DNA of 64,000 bases, from NCBI GenBank assembly GCA_026929865.2, contig CM049395.1, positions 11,929,001 through 11,993,000 of the forward strand, in the 5' to 3' direction. Under the pieces are notes generated by a model. The model worked only from the letters and a program-made list of their open reading frames with translations, was not told the origin of the DNA and did not search any database. Below are positions 48,685 through 60,821 of the stretch, one piece after another; position 1 is the first letter of the stretch, and the number at the start of each line of letters is the position of its first letter. Made by a program: the position numbers and the translations under genes. Source of the stretch: Hyperoplus lanceolatus (lineage: Eukaryota > Chordata > Actinopteri > Uranoscopiformes > Ammodytidae).

Positions 48685-48772
48685 TAAGTAAGTAAGTAAG
48701 TAAGTAAGCTTTTATTTATATAGCGCCCTTCACAGACCAGGGTCACAAGGCGCTTCACAATGCGCTTCCAAA
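48685..48772 (-). mobile_element. 88-bp retroelement tail inserted in the Tc1 left arm
   Basis: A (TAAG)6-like run, then CTTTTATTTATATAGCGCC and CACAGACCAGGGTCAC, a sequence that I know as a common fish LINE 3' end in reverse. It is flanked by GGATG at 48680-48684 and 48773-48777, a 5-bp duplication. The same position in the right arm is uninterrupted, which proves the insertion. Confidence 0.8.
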
Positions 48773-49685
48773 GGATGCTATCTGTCTGTGGCACTGCTGA
48801 GGTGTTATGGAAGCCCAGGTTGCTTTGATAGTGGCCTTCAGCTCCTCTGTATTGTTGGGTCTGGTGTGTATCATCTTCCTCTTGACAATAGTCCATAGTT
48901 TCTCTATGGAGTTCAGGTCAGGAGAGTTGTCTGGCAATTCATGCAGAGTAATACCATGGTCAGTCAACCAGTTACCAGTGGTTTATGGTACCGTGGGCAG
49001 GTGCCAAGTCTAGCTGGAAATGGAAATTGTCATCTCCATAAAGCTTGTCAACAGACAGAAGCATGAAGTGCTCCAAAATCTTCTGGTAGATGGCTGTGGT
49101 GACTTTGGACTTGATAACACAGTGGACCAACAGCAGCGGATGACATGATACCTCAAATCATCACTGATCCAAATTAAATGTTGCGTTTCATTTGGAAATC
49201 AAGGTTCCACAGTCTAGAGGAAGAGTGGAGGGGCACAACATCCAAGGGGCTTGAAGACCACTGTCAAGTTTCAACAGTCAGTGATGATTTGAGGCACCAT
49301 GTCATCTGATGGTGTTGGTCCACTGTGTTATCAAGTCCAAAGTCACCACCAGCTGTCTACCAGGAGATTTTAGAGCACTTCATGCTTCTGTCTGTTGACA
49401 AGCTTTATGGAGATGCTGAATTACTTTTTCCAGCAAGACTTGACACCTGTCCACAGTGCCAAAACCACAAGTAACTGGTTGACTGACCATGGTATTACTG
49501 TGTTGATTGGCCAGACAACTCTCCTGACCTGAACCCAATAGAGAAACTATGGACTATTGTCAAGAGGAAGATGATACACACCAGACCCAACGATACAGAG
49601 GAGCTGAAGGCCACATCAAAGCAACCCAGGGGCTTCCATAGCACCTCAGCAGTGCCACAGACTGATAGCATCCATGCCACGCCGC

Positions 49686-49833
49686 TTTTTTTTTTTTTTT
49701 TTTTTTAACCTTTATTTAACCAGGAAAGTCCCATTGAGATTAAAAACCTCTTTTTCAAGGGAGTCCTGGCCAAGAGGCAGCAACAAGTTACATGTTCACT
49801 CACAATAATACACTCACAACATATAGAGGCAAT
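49686..49833 (-). mobile_element. Poly-T-led retroelement fragment inserted in the Tc1 right arm
   Basis: A T run of about 23 bp, then AACCTTTATTTAACCAGG, AAGTCCCATTGAGATTAA and CAAGGGAGTCCTGGCC. This resembles a widespread teleost retroposon 3' end in reverse orientation. The matching place in the left arm lacks it. No clear target duplication was found. Confidence 0.7.
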
Positions 49834-50526
49834 ATTTAGGCAATAATTCATGCAAAAGGGGCCCAAACCAAGTACTTAGTACATATGCATGATTATACTT
49901 TCTAGAGGGCCGACAGTTCTGTATTTAAAATCCTTTTTTTATTGATTTTATGTAATATTCTAATTTTCTGAGATTTTGAATTTGGGGTTTTTATAAACTG
50001 TAAGCCATAATAATCACAATTATAAAAAATAAAGGCTTCACATATCTCACTTTGTATGTAATGAGTCTGTATAAGATATTATTTTCACCTATAAAGTTGA
50101 ATTACTGAAATAAATGAACTTTTGCACGATATTCAAATTTCACCTGTATATCATGCCAAGTGTGTGGTGGACAAACCGCCGTCAAGACCACTTACCATTA
50201 AGACAGGGGACAATATACTGAGTCAACTGCATATGCAGAAAATAATAAACACTGCCACACCACACCGCAAACACTGATTAAGCACTGTTCATAAGACTGC
50301 CTAAAATTCTACCTTTTAAGGTCAAAATCATGAATAAAGCAATCTTTAAACTACTCCCATTTGAGTAACTGGCCTACTCCTTCCAAATACTTTCAGTTGC
50401 AGGATTCACATTCAATATGCACCTAGTTTTATATTATGTGTAGGCTATGCACAATTTATAGCAACATTTAATATCATTAACTAAAAGAAAACAACCAAAT
50501 CCCTGTCAGGGTAGGCTACAAGATGT

Positions 50527-50532
50527 GACACA

Positions 50533-50581
<49 letters not shown>
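50527..50581. repeat. (ACGC)n(AC)n microsatellite
   Basis: Starts with CACGCACGCACGC units, then pure CA to about 50581. Confidence 0.95.
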
Positions 50582-50583
<2 letters not shown>

Positions 50584-51546
50584 CATTGTAGAGTACTGCT
50601 TTAGTAAGTTCAAGAAGCCTATTCAATGAAATTTTAAACTGTACATTTAATTGTTTTATAATTTCATGTATAATCCGCCACATATTTGATCAGAAACTTT
50701 AAATTATACAACCACAAAGGCTATAAAACACATTTTTCTTACAGAAATAGTTTCCCTAGCCTACATGCTTTAAGGTTTAGGGTAGGCCTATAAAGAATGT
50801 GTTCAATTCAAGTTATTTTATTAATTTTTTGGTAGTGCAGCATGTTTCTGTAAGTGGTTCCATTATTCCTAAGGGCCCTTATGATGTTTCTGTGTGGAAA
50901 CGGGGACGTTTCGGAGGAGGGGAATAATGTAACCTACTTCCTGTTAAGTTTTTTTTATTATGATGGGGCAGAACGGAAGTGTCAGCCGTGTGAACATGTC
51001 TGACTTGTGGTTTTACGGCGGAGGCCCTGAATTGTAAATGGAATGCGCCCTGAATCGGCAGACACTCTGATAGGAGTCGAACGGGTCCACCCAGCCCTAA
51101 AAGGATGATGGGAAATGTAGGATTACATAGCAACGGTGGTAAATACGTCAGCAAACTAACCAAATAGAGATCAGATACTCCCAATTACCGAATATAATGA
51201 TATTCTGATGTATTTCTCGCTAGATATGTTTTCAAAACATATGTTTATGCACTTACTAGCTGAAGTGTGACGTATTTGTGTCACCATGATAACCCTTGAC
51301 TTCAAAAATTTGCTCTGGGAAAAAAAACTCGGCGGCGGGTGGAGGGAGGGAGGGAGCGCTCTTGTCAGCTGTGTGTGTGTGTGCTATCTTTGATTGTGTC
51401 CAGTTGATCAACAGCTTGGCACGTAGCCTATTTGTGTACCGAACATTTCTTGAGAATTAGCCTATCAGACTTCAGACAGATCATATGAATTCGCAATATC
51501 AAGATTATGAAAATAAAGTACATAGGTCTCGCTAGAAATCTTTTTA
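50582..51546. other. Internal region of the large element, no gene recognised
   Basis: No protein recognised. 50880-51180 is GC-richer than its surroundings, and its 101-codon minus frame (50879-51184) is unrecognised. A short GT run lies near 51370. Confidence 0.5.
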
Positions 51547-51625
51547 GCTCAGGGCTGCCGATAGGCTCGTTTAGCATTCCTCGATACTGATTGGTTTGTA
51601 GAGGGGCGTGCGTCTGACGTCACCC
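51547..51625 (-). repeat. Second inverted block, right
   Basis: Inverted match of 46844-46934, ending TGACGTCACCC. It lies 37 bp inside the right terminal repeat, whereas on the left the matching block is 1.18 kb inside. Confidence 0.8.
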
Positions 51626-51662
51626 TATTTTCCCTGCAGCCCTGTGTAGTTCCGTAGTCTAG

Positions 51663-52279
51663 TTTAACGTTATCTAGCTGGCAGAGTAGTTGTAAAGGAT
51701 CTTAACGTTGTGTCTGTCGGTCAAATTGTAACTTATTTACCTCTGATCGTTTTCTTTTTGTGCTGTTTTGGACCGCAATTTTTTGCATTATAGTCAAAAT
51801 CGCTTTGTTTTCCACCCAAAGGGGGCGTGGCCATGTCGGAACGTCGATTTCCTGTTTGAATGAATGAATGAAGAAACATGTGAACATATCTATGGAACAT
51901 ATTAATTTCCTGCAGCGCTGTAGTTCAGGCAGCCGCCCAGACAATGCACACTTCAACCAAACATAATCCTAGAGGTAAATAAATGGCAAAAAATAGGCTG
52001 AGAACGAATGTATGCGATATGTTTATTAAAACGTAATCAATACGTTTTGTAGCCAAACGTAATTGAGCATCCTGAACAGCTCTAGGCTGAGAACGAACTT
52101 GTTTGCGATATGTTCATAAAAACGTAATTTCGGACAAAATACGTTTTTCAGTCAAACGTAATTGAGAATGCCGAATATGTTCATAAAAACGTAATCACGG
52201 ACAAAATACGTAAATGGTCAAACGTAATTGAGAATGCCGAATAGTCCTCTGGGAACGTAATTTTGATGAGAAAGGGTTG
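51663..52279 (-). repeat. Right terminal inverted repeat
   Basis: Reverse complement of 45030-45662, with the outer 312 bp (51968-52279) identical. The inner part has fewer CATT units and about ten differences. Confidence 0.9.
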
Positions 52280-52286
52280 CAGGTGG
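52280..52286. repeat. Target-site duplication, right (CAGGTGG)
   Basis: Perfect copy of 45023-45029. Confidence 0.85.
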
Positions 52287-53859
52287 CAGGGGGTTTTGAT
52301 CACATAAGAGTAGCTTTCCCAGGAGCCTTAGGGATAGGTGAGAGACCTCAGCATTAAGTCACTACATTAAATCTATATCACGCCAGTCCCATTAAAGACC
52401 ATTGTATCACCATTAAGCAGGTCATAGTGTCTCTCCTTGCTTGTTAGAGTGGAAAAGAGTGGGTCTCAGCTCGGTTGCTTTTAATTTGATGGAGTTCTAT
52501 AGTGAAGCTTGACATGAGACAAGGTGAAAGCAACAATGTGTCCTAACTTACAGTCAATACCATTGACAGTTGTTTTAACGGTTAAGAGGAAAGAAAGGTT
52601 ATACCTCTCTTTCCTTTTTTTCATTCTTCTAATCCAACACTTGCAGTAAACAAATAAACAATATATTGAAATGTCATATTCCATCGCCAATATTTTACAA
52701 ATTCAGGCAAAATAGAGTTGTTGCGTCCTGTCCAAAAAATCAATCCCATGACTGTGGATCCCACTGGAAACCACCATACAATACAGTGTTACTGCAACTG
52801 AGTAAATGCCATCTTTTTTTAATGTTTTTGCATTGGTGCCACCACAATCACCACATATGAACCCGTGGCCTATTGACTGAGTCACAGTGTTGCCATGACC
52901 TGTGTGCACTGCTGAAGCTGCTATGTTAAGACTGAGACACACCTGTGAGACTGTCTTCATCCTGGGAATGTGCAGAGATTTATTACCTATTGGTACACAC
53001 CCTTGCTGAACACACCCCCAAAGACACCCAGAGTACATTGTTGACTCATGAGTTGCACAGCTTTGAGCCCATGAATCATTTTCTTAAAAAGAAAATGTCC
53101 CCCTTTTCTCCACTCTCCTTTTCTGTGATTTCACATCCTCTGTCAAATAGATAAAGTACTCTTGTGTGCTGCCAAATAAAGAAACACTGTTTTTTTCCCC
53201 TGCCATTGTGTGTTTCTGTTGTTGGGAAAGAAATGGGATGAAATGATAGTGGATCTTTTGCCTCTGCTTGTATCCTTGTCCTTCGTAGTCTTGTTTTGTT
53301 ATTCAGTCGGTAGTTGGCTACACACAGAAGCCTTTGTTTTGTCTCACTCCAACATAGTTGTTATTTTAATTTTTACATTGACCTGACATTTTTGTTTTTC
53401 ATTATCCTCGGTTCGCCGGCATTTCATCCCTCAATGTTGTCTTTAAGGAAATACATAAGTAATTGGCTATATTCAGTGATTTGTCTTCTTTGCTCAAGAC
53501 TCCTATAGCCCATACAAGATTTTTAGATGAAAGGTATGTCGTGGAAAATGTTCAGTTTGCCAACAGTCTAACAACGCATAATAGTAATGGCATCTCTTCG
53601 CTGCCTTCACTGTGATTCAAGACTACTTCCTCCTCCTGGTGTAGCTTCAAGGTATAATGTCTATGTGTTTCCGCCGTGGAGACACTGCAGAAGTGAGATG
53701 ACAGATGTAATAAAAATAAACCTGCCTGTCGGGGCTCACTTCTACATTCATCAACCTATCCGAGTGAGCCTTCTGGGCTGGTTCAGCCTGGGAAACTCCA
53801 TTTGTCACCTGCTAAATGCTGCCGAATGTGCATGGAGTTCCAAGTGCCTGTGCCCTTTT

Positions 53860-53860
<1 letters not shown>
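52287..53860. other. Non-coding stretch, no gene recognised
   Basis: Frames at 52703-53038 (minus) and 53587-53862 (+) are unrecognised. No transposon termini. Confidence 0.5.

Positions 53861-53926
<66 letters not shown>
53861..53926. repeat. (AG)33 microsatellite
   Basis: A pure AG run of 66 bp. Confidence 0.97.
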
Positions 53927-53930
<4 letters not shown>

Positions 53931-54107
53931 TATAAGTTGTGTTTATGTCTTTGGGAAAACACACAAGTAAAAGTGTGGAAAATATAGGGAAAGTGCAAGA
54001 GTTGTATCTAATGCAGGGACACTTAGTTTATCAACTGATAAGTGGAATGGGCAGACACTGAATAACACTGCTTTACTGTGTATATCATTTAAAATCGTAT
54101 TTACATA

Positions 54108-55759
54108 CAGTCATATGAAAAAGTTTGGGAACCCCTCTCATAATTATTATTATAATTATAAATCTTATAATTGACTCTGCTTTCAGAAAAAAAAAGATAA
54201 AAGTGGTATGTCTTTAATTTACCAGGAACAGCTAAGTACTGGGATGTTTTCCAAACAAAGATTTTTTGAAAAGCAGTATTTGGTTGTATGAAATAAAATA
54301 AAATCTGAAAAACTGGCTGTGCAAAAATATAGGAACCCTTGTGGTTTTGTTGATTTTAATGCCTGTAACAGCATGTAAAACTGATGACTTTAAACACAAA
54401 GTTGGTTGGATTATGTTGTTAAGCCTTGAACCTCATAGAAATGTCTGTTTAATCATGAGAAAATGTATTTTAGGTGCCTAAATGCAAGTTGCACTTCTCT
54501 TTGACTCTCTGCTGAAGTGAGACAGAATGGGATCATCAAAACAGCTCCCAAAACATCTGAAAAACAAAGATTGTTCATTGTCATGGTTTAGGGGAGGCTA
54601 CAAGAAGCTTTCCCAAAGGTTTCAATTGTCAATTTCGACTGTAGGGAACGTTGTCAGGAAATGGAAGGACACAGGCACAGTGGCAGTTAATCCCAGGCAT
54701 GGCAGACCAAGAAAAAAACAGGAGCGGCATAGGTGGAGGATTGTGAGAATGGTAGCACACAACCCACAGATCACCTCCAAAGACCTGCAAGAACATCTGG
54801 CTGCAGATTGTGTATCTGTACATCGTTCAACAATTCAGCGCAATTTGCACCAAAACATCTGCTTTTTATAAAGACCAAATAACTTAATTTTTGTCTCATC
54901 AGTCCAAAGCATTTTCTTCCAATATGAATCTGGCTTGTCTAAATGATCTTTTGCATACTCCATGCAACTGTATCTGTGGCGTGGGCGCAGAAAGGGCTTC
55001 CTTCTCATCACCCGGCTATACAGATGTTTTGGTGCAAATTGCACTGAATTGTAGAACCATGTACAGATACACAATCTGCAGCCAGATGTTCTTGCAAGTC
55101 TTTGGAGGTGATCTGTGGGTTGTGTGCAACCATTCTCACAATCCGCCGCATATGCAGCTCTTGTACTTTTCTTGGTATGCCATGCCTGGGTTTAACTGCA
55201 ACTGTGCCTGTGTCCTTCCATTCCCTGACAACGTTCCTTACAGTAGACATTGACAATTGAAACCTTTGGGAAAGCTTCTTGTAGCCTTCCCCTAAACCAT
55301 GACAATGAATAATCTTTGTTTTTAAGATCTTCTGGGAGCTGTTTTGATGATCGCATTCTGTCTCACTTCTGCAGAGAGTCAAAGAGAAGTGGAACTTGCA
55401 TTTAGGCACCTAAAATACCTTTTATCATGAATAAACAGACCTTTATATGAGGTTCAAGGCTTAACAACATAATCCAACCAATTTTGTGTTTAAAAAGTCC
55501 TCAGTTTTACATGCTGTTACATGCATTAAAATCAGCAAGACCACAAGGGTTCCCATATTTTTGCACAGCCAGTTTTTCACATTTTATTTAATATCATAAA
55601 ACTAAATACTGCTTCTCAAAAAATCTTTGTTTGGAAAACATCCCAGTACTTAGCTGTTCCTGGTAAATTTAAGACATACCAATTTTATCTTTTTTGTGTG
55701 AAAGCAGAGTCAATTATAATGCCGGTTGAGAGGGGTTCCCAAACTTTTTCATATGACGG
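54108..55759. mobile_element. Second palindromic Tc1-like element (5' half duplicated)
   Basis: The ends read CAGTCATATGAAAAAG and, from the right, CCGTCATATGAAAAAG, each flanked by TA (54106-54107 and 55760-55761). The left arm 54108-54866 is an inverted copy of the right arm 55021-55759. Each arm encodes the transposase N-terminus: + strand 54527-54871 (YKKLSQRFQLSISTVGNVV, a paired-like helix-turn-helix, then ITSKDLQEHLAAD) and minus strand 55008-55409. The spacer 54867-55020 continues on the minus strand into the catalytic domain (WKKMLWTDETKI, first catalytic Asp), then breaks off. The C-terminal half and the true 3' end are absent. The family differs from the Tc1 at 48346. It cannot make a complete transposase. 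Confidence 0.9.
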
Positions 55760-55761
55760 TA

Positions 55762-58700
55762 TTTGAATCAAGGTAAAACAGATTTTTTTATTTGATTTTA
55801 TTACCTTTATATTTATATTATAATCAATTTGTTGAAGAAAAATAAATAAACAATACATATTAGTGAAAATGAACTGCAGCTTTAATGTAATTTGCATTGG
55901 ATTTCCTTATTGTTCCATGGAAGTGTTTAACCTCGTAAGGGACAAAGGTGTTATATAGGTACAACTTTTCATAGATTTAATCAGAGGAACATTAGATGAG
56001 ATACAGATGTAGTGAGTTCTACAAGCAAGCACAACAATGCCTTCATCTGCATGAAATATTAAAGAAACGTTGACACATTGCCCCATCTGAACTTTATCTG
56101 AGCACTGCTAGTCTGTACATTTCCTCAATCCCTTACCCTACATTTCCTTAACAACATAACACCAATGTGTATGAAAAAAAGCCTGTACAGTGTTACCTTA
56201 GCATAATATTGTAATGTATAGGGAAGTTAACTTGGGGATAAGCAAAACCACATTGCCTGTCAATGAACAAAAAAAGAGGAGCAGAATTTACCCAAACAAA
56301 AAAAAAGAGGAAAACAAAAACCTTAAAAACCATTATAATTGTCAGAGCAAGAAATAAGAGGCACTCTTTTTCCAACAGCACAGCCATGCATTATTTATCT
56401 GGAGAGTTTATATCAGATCGCAGATACTAAGGCTGAGCAGAGCAGCCATTTTACATCCCGGTCCCTGCCCTGTGTTTTATGATAAATGTCCTCAAAGTGC
56501 TCTGCATTTTACACAGAGTGCACATAAACTACAGGCTAGCTAAAGCCATAACTCTCAGAGACCCACTCTCACGATTGCAAGCACCACTCCCCAGATTCTT
56601 ATTCAGAGTCCCAAAAGGTCTTCATAGTTGGTCTCAGTCTTCCTCTTAAAAATAATCCAAACCTTAACTGGATTAATAGCCTAATTGGGGCAATAACGCT
56701 ACTAACATTATACTGTATTACTTTTCTTCAAGTAACAGAAGTGTTTGAAATATCTACCAATTGACCACTTTGATGTAGTTGGCTTGTGCTCAGAGTCTGT
56801 CCACGTCTTTATGTTTGGTCAGAGGTCCCAAAAAACAGCACACATAATATATACACTGTTTATTAGTGATTGTTGAACAGATTATGCAAAAACTAAAAAT
56901 ACAAAAATGTATTGAATTTATCCAAAGAGGCACTTGAAAAAAGAAAATAAGGACCCTTAAGTCATCTGTTCAACCCCATAATATACAGCCTGTATGCGGT
57001 TGTATCTAACCATAGGGAAACTTTGAATTATTTTTGCTTAACGTTTCATGGGGAACTTCAGGAGTAACTTGTACTAAAGCACCTGAACAAACTCACAGAG
57101 GATTTGCCAATTAATGCCACTGAGAAATGTTAAGGATAAAAGGGTCCTCCAGTGATGATACGTGTTCCAGCTGTTGAAAAAAAGTCATCCTATGTTCAGA
57201 ACTGTGCTCTGGATCTTTAGACCATGTCTCTGTTTTAGTTTTAATGTTCTTTGTTTTGTATGTTTCTCTTAATTTTTTTAGATTTAGTTTTGCCCGTCTT
57301 TATCTCACAAACACACACGTGGACATTGCCATACTCATTAAGATGATTTTTTTCATTAAGAGAGAGAGGGGCTTAATATACTTCAACACTTATTGGTCAC
57401 AGTGGACATTGTACACGGCCATTGTGACCAATATGAGATGTTTGATACTGAGAGAGGCCAAGGGTCTGCTCCCACTATTATCATGTCGGGTCAGAGTTCA
57501 TCTGACCTGCAGCTGCAAAATGATCACATCAAACTGGTGTCTAGAGGATAATTCCATAAAGCCGCACTTAAGCCAATCAAGACCAAACCGTGATTAAGGT
57601 GTATTGTCTCTATCTTTTAATGAGAGGGAGGGTTGGAGGGAGAGCGAGAGAAAATCTAGTCAAAAAATGCCTCTATTAACTTCCTCAGCCTCCAAATCCA
57701 TGCAGAGACCAGTGCATTAATCATTATAAGCCACAATTAGCTCCCTCTACATATATCCATGGGCAGAAAAAAAAACACAAAAAAATTGTTAAATGGAAAC
57801 AATAGATATGAAATATAAACATACCAAGATCATGATAAAGTACCATCTGAAAACAGTTTACAGGACCCATGTGCTCCATAGCCTCAACATTTTTCCAGTA
57901 GCCCACCGGGTTCCTTCTCGTAGTTTACAGGAGGGGTTAAGCCACACACACCTTGATGCATTTACTGTAGACTTGCAATTAATATAATTTGTGGATGCTA
58001 TCCTAAACAATAGCCGCTCATTAATTATTTAAAGTTGTTCTTCTGTTCTTTTTTGTAATGTTTCATGTTGTATACATGTTTTATTGTCTTTGGCAGTTTG
58101 GTTTCGTGCAAATAGTTTTTTATATCTAAAACTATATTGAGATATGGCGCCCTCTCATTTTCATCTTCACTTGGTGAATATCTTAAATTAATAGAACCAT
58201 GTGGTAAATTACATTTAAAAACATCTTAAAAAGGGTATTTAAGTGTGTTCTTAATTCACAAGTAGACTGTACTGTACCATGAACAGGGTTCACGGTACAG
58301 TATGTAATTATGCTGTATAGTGTTTGACCAATCACTAGTAAGAAACCAGAGTCTTCCATCATGTATAGCTTGTTCTGTCCAGGCATGTTTGCTCAGCTGG
58401 AAGTAATGTTTGCCCACCGGATGACTGGGTAAGAGTGTTTCTCATCTGCATACATGTTTGACAGGGGACTTTGAAGGGAAGGGATTGTTTTGACAGAGAT
58501 ATGTGGGACATTTTAATGGAGGATGAAAGAGCAATTTCTGTCGAAACATTGGAGCCTTGTAAGAAAGCATCTCCTTTCCCTTTGACGTCACTGTTCTGCC
58601 ATAGAATTGATATTTTGATTTCAAGTGTAACTGATTAGAATAGAGAAACGCACGAAACAAACATGTGTTTTAAGGAATTTAAAAAGTCAAATGAATCAAC

Positions 58701-60639
58701 ACATTTTGTTCCAGAGTAATTACAAGGCAACTTGTTTTTTCATCTCTATAAGCTGCATTTTTGAGGGTAATGATTGACAACAGTTTGTTTTAAAATGAAT
58801 CAGGGGGGAAACCCCAGTTTTGTAGACTTGGCTGAATGGCAAACCTTATTTTATAAAAGGACGCCTGCAACTTTGTAGGTTTTGTGAAAATGTGTATATT
58901 TCATATTTTTGCGAGTGAACAGGATGGTCTGAGTGGCCACCGTGACTTTCCATGGATGCAGTTACACTGTAATTTTCAGGGATTAGTGGCAGAGCCGAAT
59001 TCAGACAGGGATATCCTGGCAACGAGTGTTGCTGTGCGACCACTGAGCAGCTGTTAAAAAAGCACTTCAAATTGGCTGTTGCGCAATAGCCGAAAGAGAG
59101 GCATCTGGTCACTTTGACAGCCCGCACCGGCTTCTTTACAGTGCATTCTCCTATGTTGGAGTATGGACAGAAGGACATGCGGGTAGAGCTTGTGGATGTG
59201 CTAATCATAGATGTTGGTTGCACTGACGTCACATGGTCACGCGCCTGGAATTCTGTCTGGGTCAGCTCTTACCACCATTTCCTGGCGGTTTGTGGATGGC
59301 TAGTCAACCTTGTGAGGGGATCCAAAGGCTGCTGGTTCTCCTGGCAGGGGTCCCAATGTACTCGGTTCTCTGCCTTGGTCCCTTACTAAACCTGTCGGAG
59401 CACCTCCACTGTACAGGCCCCAGGCTACCCCCAGGCACCCCCATATTGGAGCCAAAGCCCTGGGCCTCATTTATAGTCACCAACCAAATGTATTGTGCAG
59501 ACATCCTCATCCTGCAACACCCCCCCCCCTCCTTGTTTGCCCTCTGTCTGTGTGCCTTTTTCTCTCTTCCTGGTGGTCAGACTTGCATATGGAATCTTTA
59601 CTTCAGAATTTCTCCTCTGAGATTAGAAACTCAGCATGCCTCACTTGTGAAAGTCACCCTGCTTGCCAAGAGTGGTGGAAAACTGGAAATCGAATGTGCT
59701 GCTTTCTGTCTCGGGGATAAGGGAAGGAAGTTTTGGAGAAAAGTGATAAATAAATTAGAGATTAAGGGAGAGAATGGGTTGAGGTAAAACCGTTGGAATA
59801 CTTGCTTTTACCTCCTTGCCTGACTTTGTGGTCTATGGAGAGGCTGGGCTGGACAAATATACCATTATGCTTTACCATCTGTCCCTTTAGAGATGCGCAA
59901 GTCACCCTGAACTTAAAGGGAAGCATTTTAATTGGTACTTGGATGATACATCACACAGGACCTAGATAGATTTTGCGTAATGACCAATACTTAAATCCCA
60001 AACATCGGTCATTTTTAGATCAGCCTCACATGAACTTTTCTTGGACGCAGATGGCACACAAGAGGTTGGTTCTCTAACCCTGCAGACCTTTAGAAACCTT
60101 TCTCTCTACTAGCTTGCTGTGAGGTCAGATAATGTAACCTGCAGGCAATTGACTCATTCTCAGGAGTTTAAAAACTATGTGATTGATCATAAGATTTTTA
60201 ATGAGCAGGTGAGCATTTTCCTGCATATTTTGGTGACACTTTCTGCATGTTTATTTCAAAGTGAGGTAGACAAGCATTATGATGTCAATCTGAGCCTCAC
60301 ACTGTTGAGAAAAAACAAAAAAAACAAACAGATTCTAGTATAAAGGTCCAAACAGTCTTTCAGCTCTAACTCCCAAATATCCTTGTTCTATGTCTCCTCT
60401 GTATGTCCATGCCCTCTCTATATGCCCTCTCCTGGGGCCTGAGGGAGCCTCTTGATATGCCCCCTCTCTCTTGGCAAGGTTGTATTTCTTCATTAGGCCC
60501 TCTGGGGGCTGCCAGAGTCCCAGAGGATGTCAGAGTACATTAATTCTCATCAGGACATGGGTCCTCTCAGGTGTGAATGGCAGCCAGCAGCTGTCGACAG
60601 GGCTCTCTCAATCCTACCGCAACTCATATATCACCCACT
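55762..60639. other. Long non-coding stretch, no gene recognised
   Basis: The longest frame of the window is here (59233-59787, +, 184 codons), but its peptide is Leu/Pro-rich with a poly-Pro stretch from a C run at 59519-59530, resembles nothing I know, and is overlapped by other open frames. No transposon ends were seen. Confidence 0.5.
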
Positions 60640-60727
60640 ACATCCACACACGCACGCATGCACACAAACATGCACGCGCGCAAAAATGCACACGCACACA
60701 CACGCACACACACGCACATACACACAC

Positions 60728-60820
<93 letters not shown>
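60640..60820. repeat. Long compound CA/CG microsatellite
   Basis: An impure CACG/CATG-rich tract from 60640, becoming a pure 90-bp CA run at 60731-60820. Alternating purine-pyrimidine sequence of this length can adopt Z-DNA. All Thr-His and Cys-Val frames across it are artefacts. Confidence 0.95.

Positions 60821-60821
<1 letters not shown>

Larger units (their letters stand above)
48346..50146. mobile_element. Palindromic Tc1-like element (3' half duplicated head to head)
   Basis: Both ends read CAGGTGAAA inward and are flanked by TA (48344-48345 and 50147-50148), the Tc1/mariner target duplication. The left arm 48346-49167 is an inverted copy of the right arm 49283-50146. Each arm contains the transposase C-terminal region; on the minus strand at 48755-48967 I read HGITLHELPDNSPDLNSIEK, with the third acidic residue of the DDE triad. 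The 49168-49282 spacer is + strand transposase upstream of that. The N-terminal DNA-binding domains and the true 5' end are absent, so both termini are 3' ends. Frameshifts and two nested insertions make it inactive. Confidence 0.9.
45030..52279. mobile_element. 7250-bp fold-back-like DNA element with long inverted repeats
   Basis: Both ends read CAACCCTTTCTCATC inward. The arms are 45030-45662 and 51663-52279, and their outer 312 bp are identical by line-by-line comparison. A perfect CAGGTGG duplication flanks the element. After 1.18 kb of extra sequence on the left, inverted homology resumes at 46844-46934 against 51547-51625. Inside lie a secondary palindrome (46054-46828), a LINE fragment (47594-48010), a palindromic Tc1 (48346-50146) and a microsatellite. 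No transposase was recognised, so it is probably non-autonomous. Long TIRs suggest Mutator-like or foldback elements, but a 7-bp duplication does not settle the superfamily. A partial relative lies at 15490-15660. Confidence 0.9.

Noticed and set aside
59233..59787. 184-codon open frame, the longest in the window
   Set aside because: The peptide is Leu/Pro-rich with a poly-C-derived proline run, resembles no family I know, and other frames overlap it on both strands. No splice or promoter context supports it.
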